Assembly (NCBI GenBank): GCA_016296635.1
Contig: JAEDIZ010000001.1
Location: 1-64,000 of the forward strand
DNA: 64,000 nucleotides
Reading direction: 5' to 3'
Source: Oscillospiraceae bacterium
GTDB lineage: Bacteria; Bacillota; Clostridia; Oscillospirales; Oscillospiraceae
Under the pieces are notes generated by a model. The model was given only the letters and a program-made list of their open reading frames with translations. It was not told where the DNA came from and did no database searches. Positions 32,895 to 42,833 of this stretch are shown here, piece by piece. The translations under genes and the position numbers were made by a program. The number at the start of each line of letters is the position of its first letter. Position 1 is the first letter of the stretch.

Positions 32895-33878
32895 TCAGTT
32901 TGTATATCCATACATCCCGCGCACGGAAACTTCTCCCGAGGCGATGGATTCCGCGCTGCCGTCCGGCAGACGGACGATCAGCTCCGCATCCGGGCCGATC
33001 GCCTCTGCATGGGCATAGCGCACCTCGCCGCCGCGCAGGAGCATCACGTCCTGCCCGGGCGTGATGCAGCGTTCGCGGAAACGGCGCAGCCAGTTTTCTT
33101 TCTGACTCAGCAGCGTTTCGGACAGAGCGTAGAAGGCGCAGACGAGATTGGCTGCCAGAAGATTCCGGTCAACTGCAGCGCCGGTTTCATGCCGGAGCGT
33201 GGTCGCCATATCGGAAATGGCGGGATCAAGACTTGTCTGATTGCAGTTGATGCCGATGCCGACGATCACGGCGTCCACCAGCCGGGTGTCAAAATCCATG
33301 GAAAGCTCCGTTAAAATACCGCAGAGCTTTCGCCTGCCGACAACGAGATCGTTCGTCCATTTGATATCTGCCTTGACACCGCAGCTTTCTTCAACCGCTC
33401 GCATGGCGGCTACAGCGGCTGCCGCCGTCAGATGCATCAGCGATTCCGGTTTTTCGCTCGGGCGCAGGATGACGCTCATATAAAGTCCCCCCGGCTCGGA
33501 GCAGAAGGAGCGGCCGAGTCTGCCGCGTCCCGCGGTCTGCCGCTCCGCCAGGATCACCGTGCCCCCCGGTGCACCCTCGGCGGCCAGCTGCTTTGCATAG
33601 GTGTTGGTGGAGCCGATCTCTTCGAAGATCTGCAGGTTAGGCAGCCACGGATGATCGGGCAGACAGGCGGCGATTTTTGCCGCATCCAGTCGGTCGGGAA
33701 CCGAAGCAAGCCGATAGCCACGGCGGGGCGCCGCTTCGATCTCATAGCCTGCCTGCTGCAGCTGCTTGACGGCTTTCCAGACCGCTGCCCGGCTGATGTT
33801 CAGCGATTTGCTGATCTGTTCGCCGGAAATATGGGCAGGTGATGCCTGCAAAAGCTTCAGAACTTCTTCTGTCGTCAT
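32895..33878 (-). CDS. birA: Bifunctional biotin ligase / biotin operon repressor BirA
   Basis: BirA activates biotin to biotinyl-AMP, attaches it to carboxylase carriers and, when holo, represses biotin genes. The 327-residue protein has an N-terminal winged helix (about 1-60, with SKSLNISRAAVWKAVKQL), the ligase domain with GRGRLGR (117-123) and KWTND (173-177), and a C-terminal SH3-like domain. AGAGG precedes the ATG. It is divergent from bioY across a perfect dyad operator, which confirms the regulatory role. Confidence 0.97.
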   Translation of the reverse strand: MTTEEVLKLLQASPAHISGEQISKSLNISRAAVWKAVKQLQQAGYEIEAAPRRGYRLASVPDRLDAAKIAACLPDHPWLPNLQIFEEIGSTNTYAKQLAAEGAPGGTVILAERQTAGRGRLGRSFCSEPGGLYMSVILRPSEKPESLMHLTAAAAVAAMRAVEESCGVKADIKWTNDLVVGRRKLCGILTELSMDFDTRLVDAVIVGIGINCNQTSLDPAISDMATTLRHETGAAVDRNLLAANLVCAFYALSETLLSQKENWLRRFRERCITPGQDVMLLRGGEVRYAHAEAIGPDAELIVRLPDGSAESIASGEVSVRGMYGYTN

Positions 33879-33912
33879 AAAAAACCTCTTGCCAATTCGG
33901 CATTTATCTGAT

Positions 33913-33948
33913 ATTGTAAACCAAAATGATTCAAATGAGGTTTACAAT
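33913..33948. promoter_or_regulatory. BirA operator between birA and bioY
   Basis: ATTGTAAACC, 16 bases, then GGTTTACAAT form an exact inverted repeat with the arm spacing of Firmicute BirA sites. The right arm includes the bioY ribosome site and the first bases of its ATG, so binding could also block translation start or early elongation. Confidence 0.88.
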
Positions 33949-34483
33949 GAAACTGAAACATCTGATTCTATGTGCGCTCTTTGCCGCGCTGACAGCGGTG
34001 GGTGCCTTTCTGAAAGTCCCCTTTGCCCTATCTGCCATCACGCTGCAGTTCTTCTTCACGGCGATGGCGGGTGCGCTGCTGGGGAAAAAATACGGCAGTC
34101 TTTCGCAGCTGGTTTATGTACTGCTGGGTCTGTGCGGCCTGCCGATCTTTACCATGGGCGGCGGCTTGAGCTATGTTCTGCAGCCCTCGTTCGGCTTTCT
34201 GCTGGGTCTGATCCCGGCCGCATGGATAATCGGATGGCTGCAGGAAAAGCGGGCGCCGCTCTGGATGGCGATGGTCTGCGGACTGGCGGCGCTTTATGCG
34301 TTCGGCCTTCCGTATATGTGGACGATCCTCAATCTGTATTTCGGCAGGGCGACGTCCTTCGGCGCGGTGATCAAAGGCGGGATGCTGGTGTATCTGCCGG
34401 GTGACGGCGTAAAAATCGCCGCAGCGGCAATTATTTGCAGGAAAATCAAGCCGCGTCTTGCTTCTGCATCCATCTTGCCATAA
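33947..34483 (+). CDS. bioY: Biotin transporter BioY (ECF substrate-binding component)
   Basis: BioY is the membrane S-component that binds biotin and works alone or with ECF ATPases and EcfT. The 178-residue protein has about six hydrophobic helices, a start KLKHLILCALFAALTAVGAF, and the family motif GLPIFTMGGGLSYVLQPSFGFLLG near residues 65-90 in two parts. The ATG at 33947 is behind GAGG and lies within the BirA operator arm. No biotin synthesis genes are nearby, so the cell likely imports biotin. Confidence 0.95.
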   Translation: MKLKHLILCALFAALTAVGAFLKVPFALSAITLQFFFTAMAGALLGKKYGSLSQLVYVLLGLCGLPIFTMGGGLSYVLQPSFGFLLGLIPAAWIIGWLQEKRAPLWMAMVCGLAALYAFGLPYMWTILNLYFGRATSFGAVIKGGMLVYLPGDGVKIAAAAIICRKIKPRLASASILP

Positions 34484-34579
34484 TTTTTTCAGTTTGTCAA
34501 TTGCACTGCATTTCCGTGCGAAATCGTCATTTTTGTGCAAAGAGAAGGTTGCAATTCGGTTATAATCACGAATTCTTGC

Positions 34580-34608
34580 TTGACACACCCCCGGTTTGTC
34601 GGTACAAT
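34580..34608 (+). promoter_or_regulatory. rny promoter
   Basis: TTGACA, 17-bp spacer and TACAAT precede rny by about 110 bases, leaving a long 5' leader. Confidence 0.82.
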
Positions 34609-34717
34609 GTAGGGTAGGATTTGTATGGTATGCCTTGCGTTTGGGGAAGCGCAACGCAGCCTTATATGATTCAAACGAATACCCAATAACTGAATAAGGA
34701 GGTGTGTTACGCAGCTT

Positions 34718-36274
34718 ATGGTAGAACTTTGGTTAACTATCGTCCTTTGTATCGCAGTGTTTATTGTGAGCGCCGTTGTGTCCTTTGTTGCCGGTACGAC
34801 CTATCGCAAGAAGGTCGCTGAAAAGGAGATCGGCAGCGCGGAAGAAGAAGCCCGCCGCATCATCAACGAAGCCATCAAGGGCGGCGAAAACAAGAAACGC
34901 GAAATGCTGCTCGAGGCAAAGGAAGAAATCCATAAATCGCGTAGTGAAAACGAGAAAGAGCTGAAAGAACGCCGGACAGAGATCCAGAAGCAGGAGCGCA
35001 GACTCCAGCAGAAGGAAGAATCCCTCGACAAGAAGCTCGATGCACACGAAAAGAAGGAAGAAGATCTTGCAAAGCGGATTGCAGGCATCCAGCAGCAGCA
35101 GCAGGAGGTTGCTTCTCTCAAGCGCAGCCAGATGGAGATGCTTGAAAAGATCTCCGGTCTGACACAGGAAGAGGCCAAGGCTGAAATCCTGCGCAGCGTG
35201 GAGGATGATGTCCGCCACGAAAAGGCCGTCAAGATCAAGGAGATCGAGGCTGAAATCAAAGACGAGGCGGACAGCCTTGCCCGTGAGATTGTGGCCACCG
35301 CTATTCAGCGCTGCGCCGCCGATCACGCTGCGGAAGCAACCGTTTCCGTTGTCCCGCTGCCCAACGATGAAATGAAGGGCCGCATCATCGGCCGCGAGGG
35401 CCGCAACATCCGTACCCTTGAAACCATCACCGGCGTCGATCTCATCATCGACGATACGCCGGAAGCCATCACTGTTTCGTCCTTTGACCCCGTCCGCCGC
35501 GAGGTGGCACGGCTGGCGCTGGAAAAGCTCATTGCCGACGGCCGTATCCATCCGACCCGCATCGAGGATATGGTGGAAAAGGCACGCCGCGAGGTCGATC
35601 ATACCATCAAGGTTGAAGGCGAACGCGCGACCTTCGAGACCGGTATCCACAACCTGCATCCGGAGCTGATCAAGCTCATCGGCCGTCAGAAGTACCGTAC
35701 TTCCTACGGTCAGAACGTGCTGAACCACTCCATGGAAGTGGCGCACATCGCAGGTCTGCTGGCAGGCGAGCTGGGCGTCGATGTGACGCTGGCAAAGAGA
35801 GCAGGTCTTCTGCATGACCTCGGCAAGTCCGTCGACCATGAAATGGAAGGCAGCCATGTTCAGCTGGGCGTGGAGCTTGCAAAGAAGTATAAGGAAAATC
35901 CCGTCATCATCAACGCCATCGAGGCGCATCACGGTGATGTCGAGCCGCAGACGGTCATTGCCTGCCTGGTGCAGGCTGCCGACGCCATCTCTGCTGCACG
36001 CCCCGGTGCACGCCGTGAGAACGTCGAAAACTATATCCGCCGTCTGGAGAAGCTCGAAGAGCTGACCGGTTCGTTCCCGGGTGTCGATAAGGCTTACGCC
36101 ATTCAGGCCGGCCGCGAGGTTCGCGTCATGGTCAAGCCCGAGGAAGTCACCGAGGACAACATGATCCTGCTTGCCCACGATCTGGCACAGAAGATCGAAG
36201 CCGAGCTGGAGTACCCCGGACAGATCAAGGTCAACGTTATCCGCGAAACCAAGGCTGTCGAGTACGCAAAGTAA
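34718..36274 (+). CDS. rny: Ribonuclease Y
   Basis: RNase Y is the membrane-anchored endonuclease that starts mRNA turnover in many Firmicutes. The 518-residue protein has an N-terminal transmembrane helix (about 5-25), a long coiled coil (about 30-200), a KH domain with [15 protein letters not shown], and an HD domain with [12 protein letters not shown] and [19 protein letters not shown] lies somewhat further (about 13 bases) from the ATG than usual, but no better in-frame start exists. A strong promoter and a terminator bracket it. Confidence 0.97.
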   Translation: MVELWLTIVLCIAVFIVSAVVSFVAGTTYRKKVAEKEIGSAEEEARRIINEAIKGGENKKREMLLEAKEEIHKSRSENEKELKERRTEIQKQERRLQQKEESLDKKLDAHEKKEEDLAKRIAGIQQQQQEVASLKRSQMEMLEKISGLTQEEAKAEILRSVEDDVRHEKAVKIKEIEAEIKDEADSLAREIVATAIQRCAADHAAEATVSVVPLPNDEMKGRIIGREGRNIRTLETITGVDLIIDDTPEAITVSSFDPVRREVARLALEKLIADGRIHPTRIEDMVEKARREVDHTIKVEGERATFETGIHNLHPELIKLIGRQKYRTSYGQNVLNHSMEVAHIAGLLAGELGVDVTLAKRAGLLHDLGKSVDHEMEGSHVQLGVELAKKYKENPVIINAIEAHHGDVEPQTVIACLVQAADAISAARPGARRENVENYIRRLEKLEELTGSFPGVDKAYAIQAGREVRVMVKPEEVTEDNMILLAHDLAQKIEAELEYPGQIKVNVIRETKAVEYAK

Positions 36275-36287
36275 TCAAAACGAGAAA

Positions 36288-36315
36288 GGGGAACGGCGTG
36301 CCGTTCCTCTTTTTT
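36288..36315 (+). terminator. rny terminator
   Basis: A 9-bp stem (GGGGAACGG, one G-T pair) with loop CGTG is followed by six T residues. Confidence 0.88.
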
Positions 36316-36386
36316 ATATTCCTCCGTTGCTGCCTGCAGCCGGGTCTTTTTCCCGGCGTCCTGTTCGGAATCCATATCGATAGAAA

Positions 36387-36415
36387 AACCGCCTCTGCGT
36401 GCTGCAGAGGCGGTT
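36387..36415 (-). terminator. Terminator of the SLH-domain gene
   Basis: A perfect 12-bp stem starting AACCGCCTCTGC lies 5 bases past the stop codon at 36420 and is followed by TTTTT on the minus strand. Confidence 0.88.
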
Positions 36416-36419
36416 CTGA

Positions 36420-37658
36420 TTATTCCATGGGGCGGATGTAACTCTTTCCGCAGACCTCCATGTGCCAGACCGGCTGACCCACAAAGAAGGTATCGTTGGT
36501 ATCGTATTTCCCGCAGCTCATTTCTGCTTGAGCGATGCTGACGCGCAGAGGAGACACGCTCGTGACCACAGCCTGCGTGCAATCCGTTACCAGAACGATA
36601 TCAAATGTAAAATCGCCCGTATGATCGATCACGGTGATGCGCGCATTTGCGGGCAGCGCGCTGAGAATTCCGGCATCTGTCTTGTTAAAGTTATAATAGT
36701 ATTCTGTCTGCTCCGTCAGCGCAGAGCTGGTTGCCTGCAGCACCTTCTGCAGTTCGTCAGCAGAAGAGAATGTGTAGTAGATTTCCGACGCATCATAGCA
36801 GGGGATGCCGAGAATCTGTCCGCCGCGAACATAGATATCCACGCTGCGGCCAAGCAGAGAAAGATCAGTCGAAACTGCGAATTCCTTATGCCCGGCAAGC
36901 TTTGTGACCTTCTGCGCAAGTGTTCCGCCGTTATGGGTCAGATCGGCACATTCGTTGCCGGTCAGCGTTGCCGTGTAGCGGGTCAGATCGAAGCGGATCT
37001 CCATATATGCCTTCGGATTCATCAGATCATCCAGCGCGTAGCGCATCAGCCCTTCCTTTTCGGGCGCCGTGACCTGCGGACATTGCATGGCATTGAAAAT
37101 CAGCTGGCAGGCATTGTCGCGCGTGATGGGCATCGAGCAGCTTGCGCTGAAGCCGGCATAGATGCCGCTTGCCTGCGCATCGTCATTGACATGCTCTACC
37201 CATTCGGGGCCGGTATAGCGCTCTGCGCGTTCGCCCAGCGTGACCAGCAGCATTTTTGCCAACTCCTGCGCCGTTACGCAGTCCTTCGGGCGGAAATGCC
37301 CTTTGCCGTCACCGGCAATGATCTCGCGCGAAGCACAGTAGCCCACATAAGGCGCGGACCAGCCGTCATCCACATCGCTGAACAGGCGCTGCACCGCAGA
37401 TGCCTGCTCGCTGTCCGGCGTGCAGAGGATTGTGATGAGCTTTGCCGTTTCTTCTCTTGTGATCGTATTTCCCGGGCGGAAGCTTCCGTCCGGATAGCCG
37501 GAGATCAGCCCCAGATCCACCAGCATCTGCACGGCGTTTTTGTTCCGGATCTCGCTCTGATCGGTAAAGCCGGTCGTTTCAATTCCCTGCGCGCCTGCGC
37601 AGACCGCCGACATCAGCAATACTGCCAGCGCCAGCAGGACGGTTATGGCTCGTTTCAC
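36420..37658 (-). CDS. Secreted S-layer-homology (SLH) domain protein
   Basis: The 412-residue protein has a signal peptide (about 1-24, ending CAGAQG) followed by three SLH-like repeats: AVQMLVDLGLISGYPDGSFRPGNTITREETAKLI in parts, FSDVDDGWSAPYVGYCASREIIAGDGKGHFRPKDCVTAQELAKML in parts, and a weaker ARDNACQLIFNAMQ-type unit. SLH domains hold proteins to pyruvylated wall polymers. The C-terminal ~190 residues are beta-rich and unrecognised. A terminator follows directly. It may work at the cell surface with the neighbouring LysM-GH18 protein, but nothing shows this. Confidence 0.85.
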   Translation of the reverse strand: MKRAITVLLALAVLLMSAVCAGAQGIETTGFTDQSEIRNKNAVQMLVDLGLISGYPDGSFRPGNTITREETAKLITILCTPDSEQASAVQRLFSDVDDGWSAPYVGYCASREIIAGDGKGHFRPKDCVTAQELAKMLLVTLGERAERYTGPEWVEHVNDDAQASGIYAGFSASCSMPITRDNACQLIFNAMQCPQVTAPEKEGLMRYALDDLMNPKAYMEIRFDLTRYTATLTGNECADLTHNGGTLAQKVTKLAGHKEFAVSTDLSLLGRSVDIYVRGGQILGIPCYDASEIYYTFSSADELQKVLQATSSALTEQTEYYYNFNKTDAGILSALPANARITVIDHTGDFTFDIVLVTDCTQAVVTSVSPLRVSIAQAEMSCGKYDTNDTFFVGQPVWHMEVCGKSYIRPME

Positions 37659-37819
37659 GGCAAAGCCCCCCTTCGTTTATTTGCTTAACTTACAGTATAT
37701 GCAACCGACATAGCCATTGCAAGAACCGGCGGCTACTTGTAACACATTTGTAAAAAACGCCTCAGTTCTGCAGGGTTTTTGCCGAAATCCGGAACAATTT
37801 TTCAGCTGTTTTTTCTGCT

Positions 37820-39097
37820 TCACAAGGGAAGGCCGAACATCGCGTTCTGAAGGCTGAACATGGCCGTGAAGGGACGCATGAAATTCCACACGCCGAGTCC
37901 CCGGAAGCCGTATTCCTGCACCAGCCGGAACTTTGCCAGACACGAACGCGGGTCCTCGAACCAGACCTCATGTACTGCGCCGAGGCCGTCCGTGTAATTG
38001 AAATACGGCGTCTGCGAGACCTCATCAAAGCGGATCTCCGCGCCTGTCTGTACTGCCAGCGCCGGCGCGGCCTCGTTTCCGATGAGCATCGCCCTCGTCT
38101 GCCCGGCCTCATAGGGAAGCGTCCAGTCATAGGCATAGTTCGGAAAGCCCATGAAGATTTTGCGCGCTGCAATTTCGCTGACGGCATAATCCAGCACCCG
38201 TCTGACCGCATTCACCGGCGCCACCGCCATGGGCGGGCCGTAGGTGTAGCCCCATTCATAGGTCATCAGCAGCACCGCGTCCACCGCCGCGCCGATCTTT
38301 GCATAGTCGTGTCCCTCATATAAAATGCCCGGCTGCGCCGCGTAGGTTTTGGGGGCCAGTGCCGCCAGAAGCTCCGCGCCCGCCGCGTTGACCGCCGGGC
38401 GCAGATACCCGAGAAAGTCCGCGTACTTCTGTGCATTCTCCGCGCCCAAAAATTCAAAGTCCACATCCACGCCCGCATAGCCGCGCCGCCGGACAGTCTG
38501 CACGATCTGATCGCGCAGCGTCTGCTGCGCCGCCGGATTGGCAAACAGGGCCTCCGCCCGCTGGGCGGAAAAGCCGCCGCTTTCCGTCAGCGTGGAAAGA
38601 TGCAGAAATTTTCCGACCTCATACTGCTGCGCCAGCATCTCGGCGGCGGCAGCCTGCGGATCGATCAGCTGCCCGGCTTCCGTAAAGCCGTATGTAAACG
38701 GGATCAACCATGTCGCATAGGGAAGAATCTCTCTGAGCACCGCGGCATCGGCGAAGGGATAGACATAGCCGGAGAGCTCCAGCGGCGTATCGCCGGTGCG
38801 CTCCAGCCGCGTCACAAGCACCTGCCCGGGATAGATCGTCTGCGTGCCGCGCAGATTCGGGTTCAGCCGCCAAAGCTCCTTTACCTGCACATCCGCCTGC
38901 CGCGCAACCGCAAGAAGCGTATCGCCCGGCTGCACCGTATAGGTTTCCAGCGGTGTAAGGATCAGAAGGCATTGCCCCACCGCCAGCCGGTAGGGCTCCG
39001 TCAGTCCGTTATATCGGGAAATCAGCCCGGGCGTCAGCGAAAACTGCCTTGCCACGGAATATAAGGTATCGCCCTCGCGCACCACATATAATTCCAA
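37820..39097 (-). CDS. LysM-GH18 protein of the YaaH/SleL spore-lytic type
   Basis: SleL/YaaH are N-acetylglucosaminidases associated with spore coat and cortex breakdown. The 425-residue protein has two LysM domains (YVVREGDTLYSVARQF and YTVQPGDTLLAVARQ, about residues 4-48 and 52-98) and a GH18 barrel with the catalytic GVDVDFE motif. There is no signal peptide, as is usual for mother-cell-made coat proteins. A TTG start is placed 8 bases after GAGG; a GTG three codons earlier lies inside the ribosome site. Spore role is inferred from architecture. Confidence 0.88.
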   Translation of the reverse strand: MELYVVREGDTLYSVARQFSLTPGLISRYNGLTEPYRLAVGQCLLILTPLETYTVQPGDTLLAVARQADVQVKELWRLNPNLRGTQTIYPGQVLVTRLERTGDTPLELSGYVYPFADAAVLREILPYATWLIPFTYGFTEAGQLIDPQAAAAEMLAQQYEVGKFLHLSTLTESGGFSAQRAEALFANPAAQQTLRDQIVQTVRRRGYAGVDVDFEFLGAENAQKYADFLGYLRPAVNAAGAELLAALAPKTYAAQPGILYEGHDYAKIGAAVDAVLLMTYEWGYTYGPPMAVAPVNAVRRVLDYAVSEIAARKIFMGFPNYAYDWTLPYEAGQTRAMLIGNEAAPALAVQTGAEIRFDEVSQTPYFNYTDGLGAVHEVWFEDPRSCLAKFRLVQEYGFRGLGVWNFMRPFTAMFSLQNAMFGLPL

Positions 39098-39194
39098 ATA
39101 AATCACCTCTATGTATCACACTATGCTGCACGGCGCGCTTGTGTTCCGACTTCATGTGTGCTACATTGAAAAAAATATCCGCGGAGGTTTTCTT

Positions 39195-39869
39195 ATGGAT
39201 ACGACAAAACTCGGCGCATGGCAGACCTTGCTTTCGGAGGAACTGCGCAAACCGTATTTTGAAGCGCTCTGCGCCCGTGTGGATGAGGCCTATCAGACCG
39301 CGGCGGTCTTTCCGCCGGAAGAGGAGCTGTTTTCGGCGTTTTCTCTGACACCGCCGGAAAAGGTGAAGGTTGTCATTTTAGGGCAGGATCCCTACCATGA
39401 GCCGCGGCAGGCCCACGGGCTTGCATTTTCCGTCAGAAACGGCACGAAGCTGCCGCCCTCGCTGCAAAATATTTTTAAGGAGCTTTCCTCCGATCTCGGC
39501 GTCGAGCCGCCCGCTTCCGGTGATCTGACCGGCTGGGCAGAGCAGGGCGTTTTCCTTCTGAACTCCGTTTTGAGCGTGGAAAGCGGGAAGGCCAACAGCC
39601 ATAAGGATTTTGGCTGGCAGGTTTTTACAGACGCCGTGGTCGATGCCATCGCCTCGCTGCCGCAGCCCGTAGCCTTTGTCCTGTGGGGCTCGCAGGCGCA
39701 GAAAAAGGCTGCCGCCGCAGGAAATTCCGCTTATCCTCGGCTTGTTCTGCAATCTGTACATCCGAGTCCTTTGAGCGCCTACCGCGGCTTTTTCGGCAGC
39801 TGCCCGTTCTCGAGAATCAATGACTTCCTGACGCGCAATGGCTGCAGTCCCATTCGCTGGACGGTCTGA
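39195..39869 (+). CDS. ung: Uracil-DNA glycosylase (family 1)
   Basis: Ung removes uracil from DNA to start base-excision repair. The 224-residue protein has the water-activating loop GQDPYHEP (63-70, Asp65), the uracil-pocket segment LPPSLQNIFKEL, LLNSVLSVESGKANSHK and the minor-groove loop HPSPLSAYRGFFG (His189). GCGGAGG precedes the ATG at 39195; an upstream in-frame extension overlaps the neighbouring promoter region and is rejected. It is divergent from the LysM-GH18 gene. Confidence 0.98.
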   Translation: MDTTKLGAWQTLLSEELRKPYFEALCARVDEAYQTAAVFPPEEELFSAFSLTPPEKVKVVILGQDPYHEPRQAHGLAFSVRNGTKLPPSLQNIFKELSSDLGVEPPASGDLTGWAEQGVFLLNSVLSVESGKANSHKDFGWQVFTDAVVDAIASLPQPVAFVLWGSQAQKKAAAAGNSAYPRLVLQSVHPSPLSAYRGFFGSCPFSRINDFLTRNGCSPIRWTV

Positions 39870-39962
39870 AACAGAATTGTCCGGGTTTCGGAACCTAACT
39901 TTTTGTAAGCAAATCAAACAGAAATTTTGTGAGAAAAAACCGTATTTTATCGATAAAAAAGG

Positions 39963-39991
39963 TTGAAATCTTTTCTGTTTTGTCATAGAAT
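39963..39991 (+). promoter_or_regulatory. trmL promoter
   Basis: TTGAAA, 17-bp spacer and TAGAAT end 39 bases before the trmL start. Confidence 0.72.
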
Positions 39992-40030
39992 AAGCGTACT
40001 TTGTTTTTGCGCGGCAGAAAGGAAAATATC

Positions 40031-40516
40031 ATGCTGCATATCGTTCTGCACGAGCCGGAAATCCCTGCCAATACCGGCAACATCGCCCGTACCTGCGCCG
40101 CCACCGGAAGCGTCCTGCATCTGATCAAGCCGCTGGGCTTCGATATTTCGGATAAAGCCGTTAAGCGCGCCGGGCTGGACTACTGGCATTTGGTGGATGT
40201 CCGCGTCTATGAAAACCTCGGTGACTTTTTCGCGAAAAACGAGGTTTCCTGCCTGCGGCTTTTCTCCACGAAGGCACCCCGCAGCTATGCCGAGGCGGAT
40301 TATCCGGACGGCTGTTTTCTCTTTTTCGGCAAGGAAACAAAGGGCCTGCCGGAGGACTTTCTGGCGGCGCATTACGATGACTGTGTGCGTATTCCCATCC
40401 GCGCCGAAGCGCGCAGTCTGAATCTCAGCAATTCCGTCGCCGTCGGCGTTTTTGAGGCGCTGCGTCAGCAGGATTTTCCCCACCTGCAGGAGCAGGGAAA
40501 AATGGTAAACTGGTAA
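40031..40516 (+). CDS. trmL: tRNA (cytidine/uridine-34 2'-O-)-methyltransferase TrmL
   Basis: This SPOUT enzyme methylates the wobble ribose of some leucine tRNAs. The 161-residue protein begins HIVLHEPEIPANTGNIARTC, has LIKPLGFDISDK, FGKETKGLPEDF and the knot motif IPIRAEARSLNLSNSVAVGVFEALRQ, all standard. The ATG at 40031 gives the normal family length and follows AGAAAGGAAA; the upstream start is rejected. It ends 54 bp before pgk, which has its own ribosome site. Confidence 0.96.
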   Translation: MLHIVLHEPEIPANTGNIARTCAATGSVLHLIKPLGFDISDKAVKRAGLDYWHLVDVRVYENLGDFFAKNEVSCLRLFSTKAPRSYAEADYPDGCFLFFGKETKGLPEDFLAAHYDDCVRIPIRAEARSLNLSNSVAVGVFEALRQQDFPHLQEQGKMVNW

Positions 40517-40570
40517 TCAAGTCATAAACAACTGGCCCTGCCAGAATCGATATGAAAAAGGAGATTCTTT

Positions 40571-41845
40571 ATGAATTACAACAAGAAGTCCGTTGAAGAT
40601 ATCGCCGTAGCCGGTAAGCGCGTGCTTTGCCGCTGCGACTTCAATGTCCCCACCAAAGCAGGTGTCATCACCTCGGACAAGCGCATCGTGGCAGCGATGC
40701 CCACCATCGAATACCTCGTCAAGAACGGCGCCCGCGTCATTCTCTGCTCCCATATGGGCAAGCCCGAACCCAACTTTGAAAAGTGGGTCAAGAAGCAGAC
40801 CGAAAAGGGCAAGGCTCCCGAAGAGCTGACCAAGGAGAACTGGGAAAAGGCAATGGCCAAGCTGACGCTGGCTCCCGTTGCAAAGCGCCTTTCCGAGCTG
40901 CTGGGCAAGGAAGTCAAGATGGCTTCTGACGTTGTCGGCGAAAGCGCCAAGGAACTGGCTGCTTCTCTGCAGGACGGCGATGTGATGCTGCTGGAGAACA
41001 CCCGTTTTGAAAAGGGCGAGACCAAGAACGATCCCGAGCTTTCCAGGAAGCTCGCTTCCATGGCTGACATCTTCGTGAACGATGCCTTCGGCACCGCACA
41101 CCGTGCTCATGCCACCACCGCCGGCGTTGCAGATTATCTCCCGGCAGTCTGCGGCTATCTGGTCGAGAAGGAAGTTTCCATCATGGGCAAGGCTCTGGCC
41201 GATCCCGAGCGTCCCTTCGTTGCCATTCTCGGCGGCGCAAAGGTTTCCGACAAGCTGAACGTTATCAACAACCTTCTGGAGAAGGTCGATACCCTCGTCA
41301 TCGGCGGCGGCATGGCTTACACCTTCCTGGCTGCCAAGGGCTACGGCATCGGTCAGTCTCTGTTTGATGCAGAAAAGGTTGACTACTGCAAGGAAATGAT
41401 GGCAAAGGCCGAGGCCAAGGGCGTCAAACTGCTTCTGCCCGTTGACACCGTCATCACCGACCACTTCCCCGATCCCATCGACGGCGAGATCGAATGCTGC
41501 ACCGTAGATGCCGACAAGATCCCGGCTGACAAGATGGGCATGGACATCGGCGAAAAGACCCGCGAACTGTACTACGAGGCTGTTAAGGCTGCAAAGACCG
41601 TTGTATGGAACGGCCCCATGGGCGTGTTTGAGAACCCGACGCTGGCAAAGGGCACCATCGCAGTCGCACAGGCTCTGGCTGATTCTTCCGCAACCACCAT
41701 CGTCGGCGGCGGCGACAGCGCAGCTGCATGCGAACAGCTCGGCTTTGCTGACAAGATCACCCACATTTCCACCGGCGGCGGCGCTTCTCTGGAATTCCTC
41801 GAGGGTCTGGAGCTGCCCGGCATCGCCTGCCTGCAGGATAAGTAA
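40571..41845 (+). CDS. pgk: Phosphoglycerate kinase
   Basis: Pgk makes ATP from 1,3-bisphosphoglycerate in glycolysis. The 424-residue protein has [26 protein letters not shown], the nucleotide site GGAKVSDKL and the C-terminal [13 protein letters not shown] with [15 protein letters not shown]. It is about 25 residues longer than usual because of an insertion after HMGKPEPN ([20 protein letters not shown] region), a lineage feature also known in other Clostridia. AAAAAGGAG precedes the ATG. tpiA follows after a hairpin. Confidence 0.98.
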   Translation: MNYNKKSVEDIAVAGKRVLCRCDFNVPTKAGVITSDKRIVAAMPTIEYLVKNGARVILCSHMGKPEPNFEKWVKKQTEKGKAPEELTKENWEKAMAKLTLAPVAKRLSELLGKEVKMASDVVGESAKELAASLQDGDVMLLENTRFEKGETKNDPELSRKLASMADIFVNDAFGTAHRAHATTAGVADYLPAVCGYLVEKEVSIMGKALADPERPFVAILGGAKVSDKLNVINNLLEKVDTLVIGGGMAYTFLAAKGYGIGQSLFDAEKVDYCKEMMAKAEAKGVKLLLPVDTVITDHFPDPIDGEIECCTVDADKIPADKMGMDIGEKTRELYYEAVKAAKTVVWNGPMGVFENPTLAKGTIAVAQALADSSATTIVGGGDSAAACEQLGFADKITHISTGGGASLEFLEGLELPGIACLQDK

Positions 41846-41854
41846 GAAAAAAGC

Positions 41855-41879
41855 AGAGGGCGGACTTCTGCCGCCCTCT
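41855..41879 (+). terminator. Intercistronic hairpin between pgk and tpiA
   Basis: A perfect 9-bp stem AGAGGGCGG without a T-run; more likely a partial attenuator or mRNA-processing or stabilising hairpin than a full terminator. Confidence 0.55.
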
Positions 41880-41915
41880 AATCAAAAAAGAGTATAGATT
41901 TAGGAGAACATTATC

Positions 41916-42692
41916 ATGAACCGTAAATACCGTAAGACCGTGATTGCCGGCAACTGGAAGATGAACAAGACCCCTTCCGAAACCAAGGCCTTCATGCAGG
42001 ATTTTAAAGCCATTATGCCCAAGGGCCGCTGGTGCGATGTTGCGCTGTGCGTTCCCGCTGTCTGCATTCCCGCTGCTGTTCGTGCCATGCGCGAGACCAG
42101 AGTCGGCATCGGCGCAGAAAACTGCAATGCCAATGCTTCCGGCGCATATACCGGTGAGATCGCTGCCAATATGCTCGTTGACGCAGGCTGCAAGTATGTC
42201 ATTCTCGGCCACTCCGAGCGTCGCGCCATGGGCGAAACCGACGCTGATGTGAACGCAAAGGTGCATACCGCTCTGGAAAACGGCCTCGTTCCCATCATGT
42301 GCGTGGGCGAAAGCCTCGAGCAGCGTGAGACCGGCATCACCGCCGAGTGGATCGCCATGCAGATCAAGGCGGGCTTAGCCGGCATCGGCGAGGACAAGAT
42401 CCGCAAGATGATCATTGCCTACGAACCCATCTGGGCCATCGGCACCGGCAAGACCGCTACCCCTGAGCAGGCCGAGGAAGTCTGCGAGAGCATCCGTACC
42501 GTCATCCGCAAGCTCTACGGCGCAAAGATCGCAAGAGCTATCTCCATCCTCTACGGCGGCTCCATGAACGAAAAGAACGCTTACGATCTGCTGGCGCAGC
42601 CCGACATCGACGGCGGCCTCATCGGCGGCGCATCTCTCGTTCCCGAAAAGTTCGTCAAGATCATCGAAGCTGCAAATCAGCCCATCGCCTGA
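41916..42692 (+). CDS. tpiA: Triose-phosphate isomerase
   Basis: TpiA interconverts dihydroxyacetone phosphate and glyceraldehyde-3-phosphate. The 258-residue protein has AGNWKMNKT (catalytic Lys), ILGHSERRAMGETD (catalytic His), IAYEPIWAIGTGKTATPEQAEE in parts (catalytic Glu and loop 6) and LYGGSMNEKN. All catalytic residues are present. AGGAG precedes the ATG. It is next to pgk in the same direction, a normal glycolytic cluster, and ends in a strong terminator. Confidence 0.98.
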   Translation: MNRKYRKTVIAGNWKMNKTPSETKAFMQDFKAIMPKGRWCDVALCVPAVCIPAAVRAMRETRVGIGAENCNANASGAYTGEIAANMLVDAGCKYVILGHSERRAMGETDADVNAKVHTALENGLVPIMCVGESLEQRETGITAEWIAMQIKAGLAGIGEDKIRKMIIAYEPIWAIGTGKTATPEQAEEVCESIRTVIRKLYGAKIARAISILYGGSMNEKNAYDLLAQPDIDGGLIGGASLVPEKFVKIIEAANQPIA

Positions 42693-42707
42693 TCTTTCAT
42701 AAAATGC

Positions 42708-42737
42708 AAACCGGGCAGCATGCTGCCCGGTTTTTCT
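42708..42737 (+). terminator. tpiA terminator
   Basis: A perfect 13-bp stem AAACCGGGCAGCA with virtually no loop and a T-run, 16 bases after the stop. Confidence 0.92.
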
Positions 42738-42760
42738 GTATGCGGAAATCACGAAACGCA

Positions 42761-42789
42761 TTGACGAAGCGGCGGCGGCAGGATATAAT
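42761..42789 (+). promoter_or_regulatory. Promoter of the CapA-family gene
   Basis: TTGACG, 17-bp spacer and TATAAT end 44 bases before the start codon. Confidence 0.82.
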
Positions 42790-42833
42790 CAGAAAAGCAT
42801 ACAGAAAAAATTCCTTTTTCAGGAGGTTTCAAT

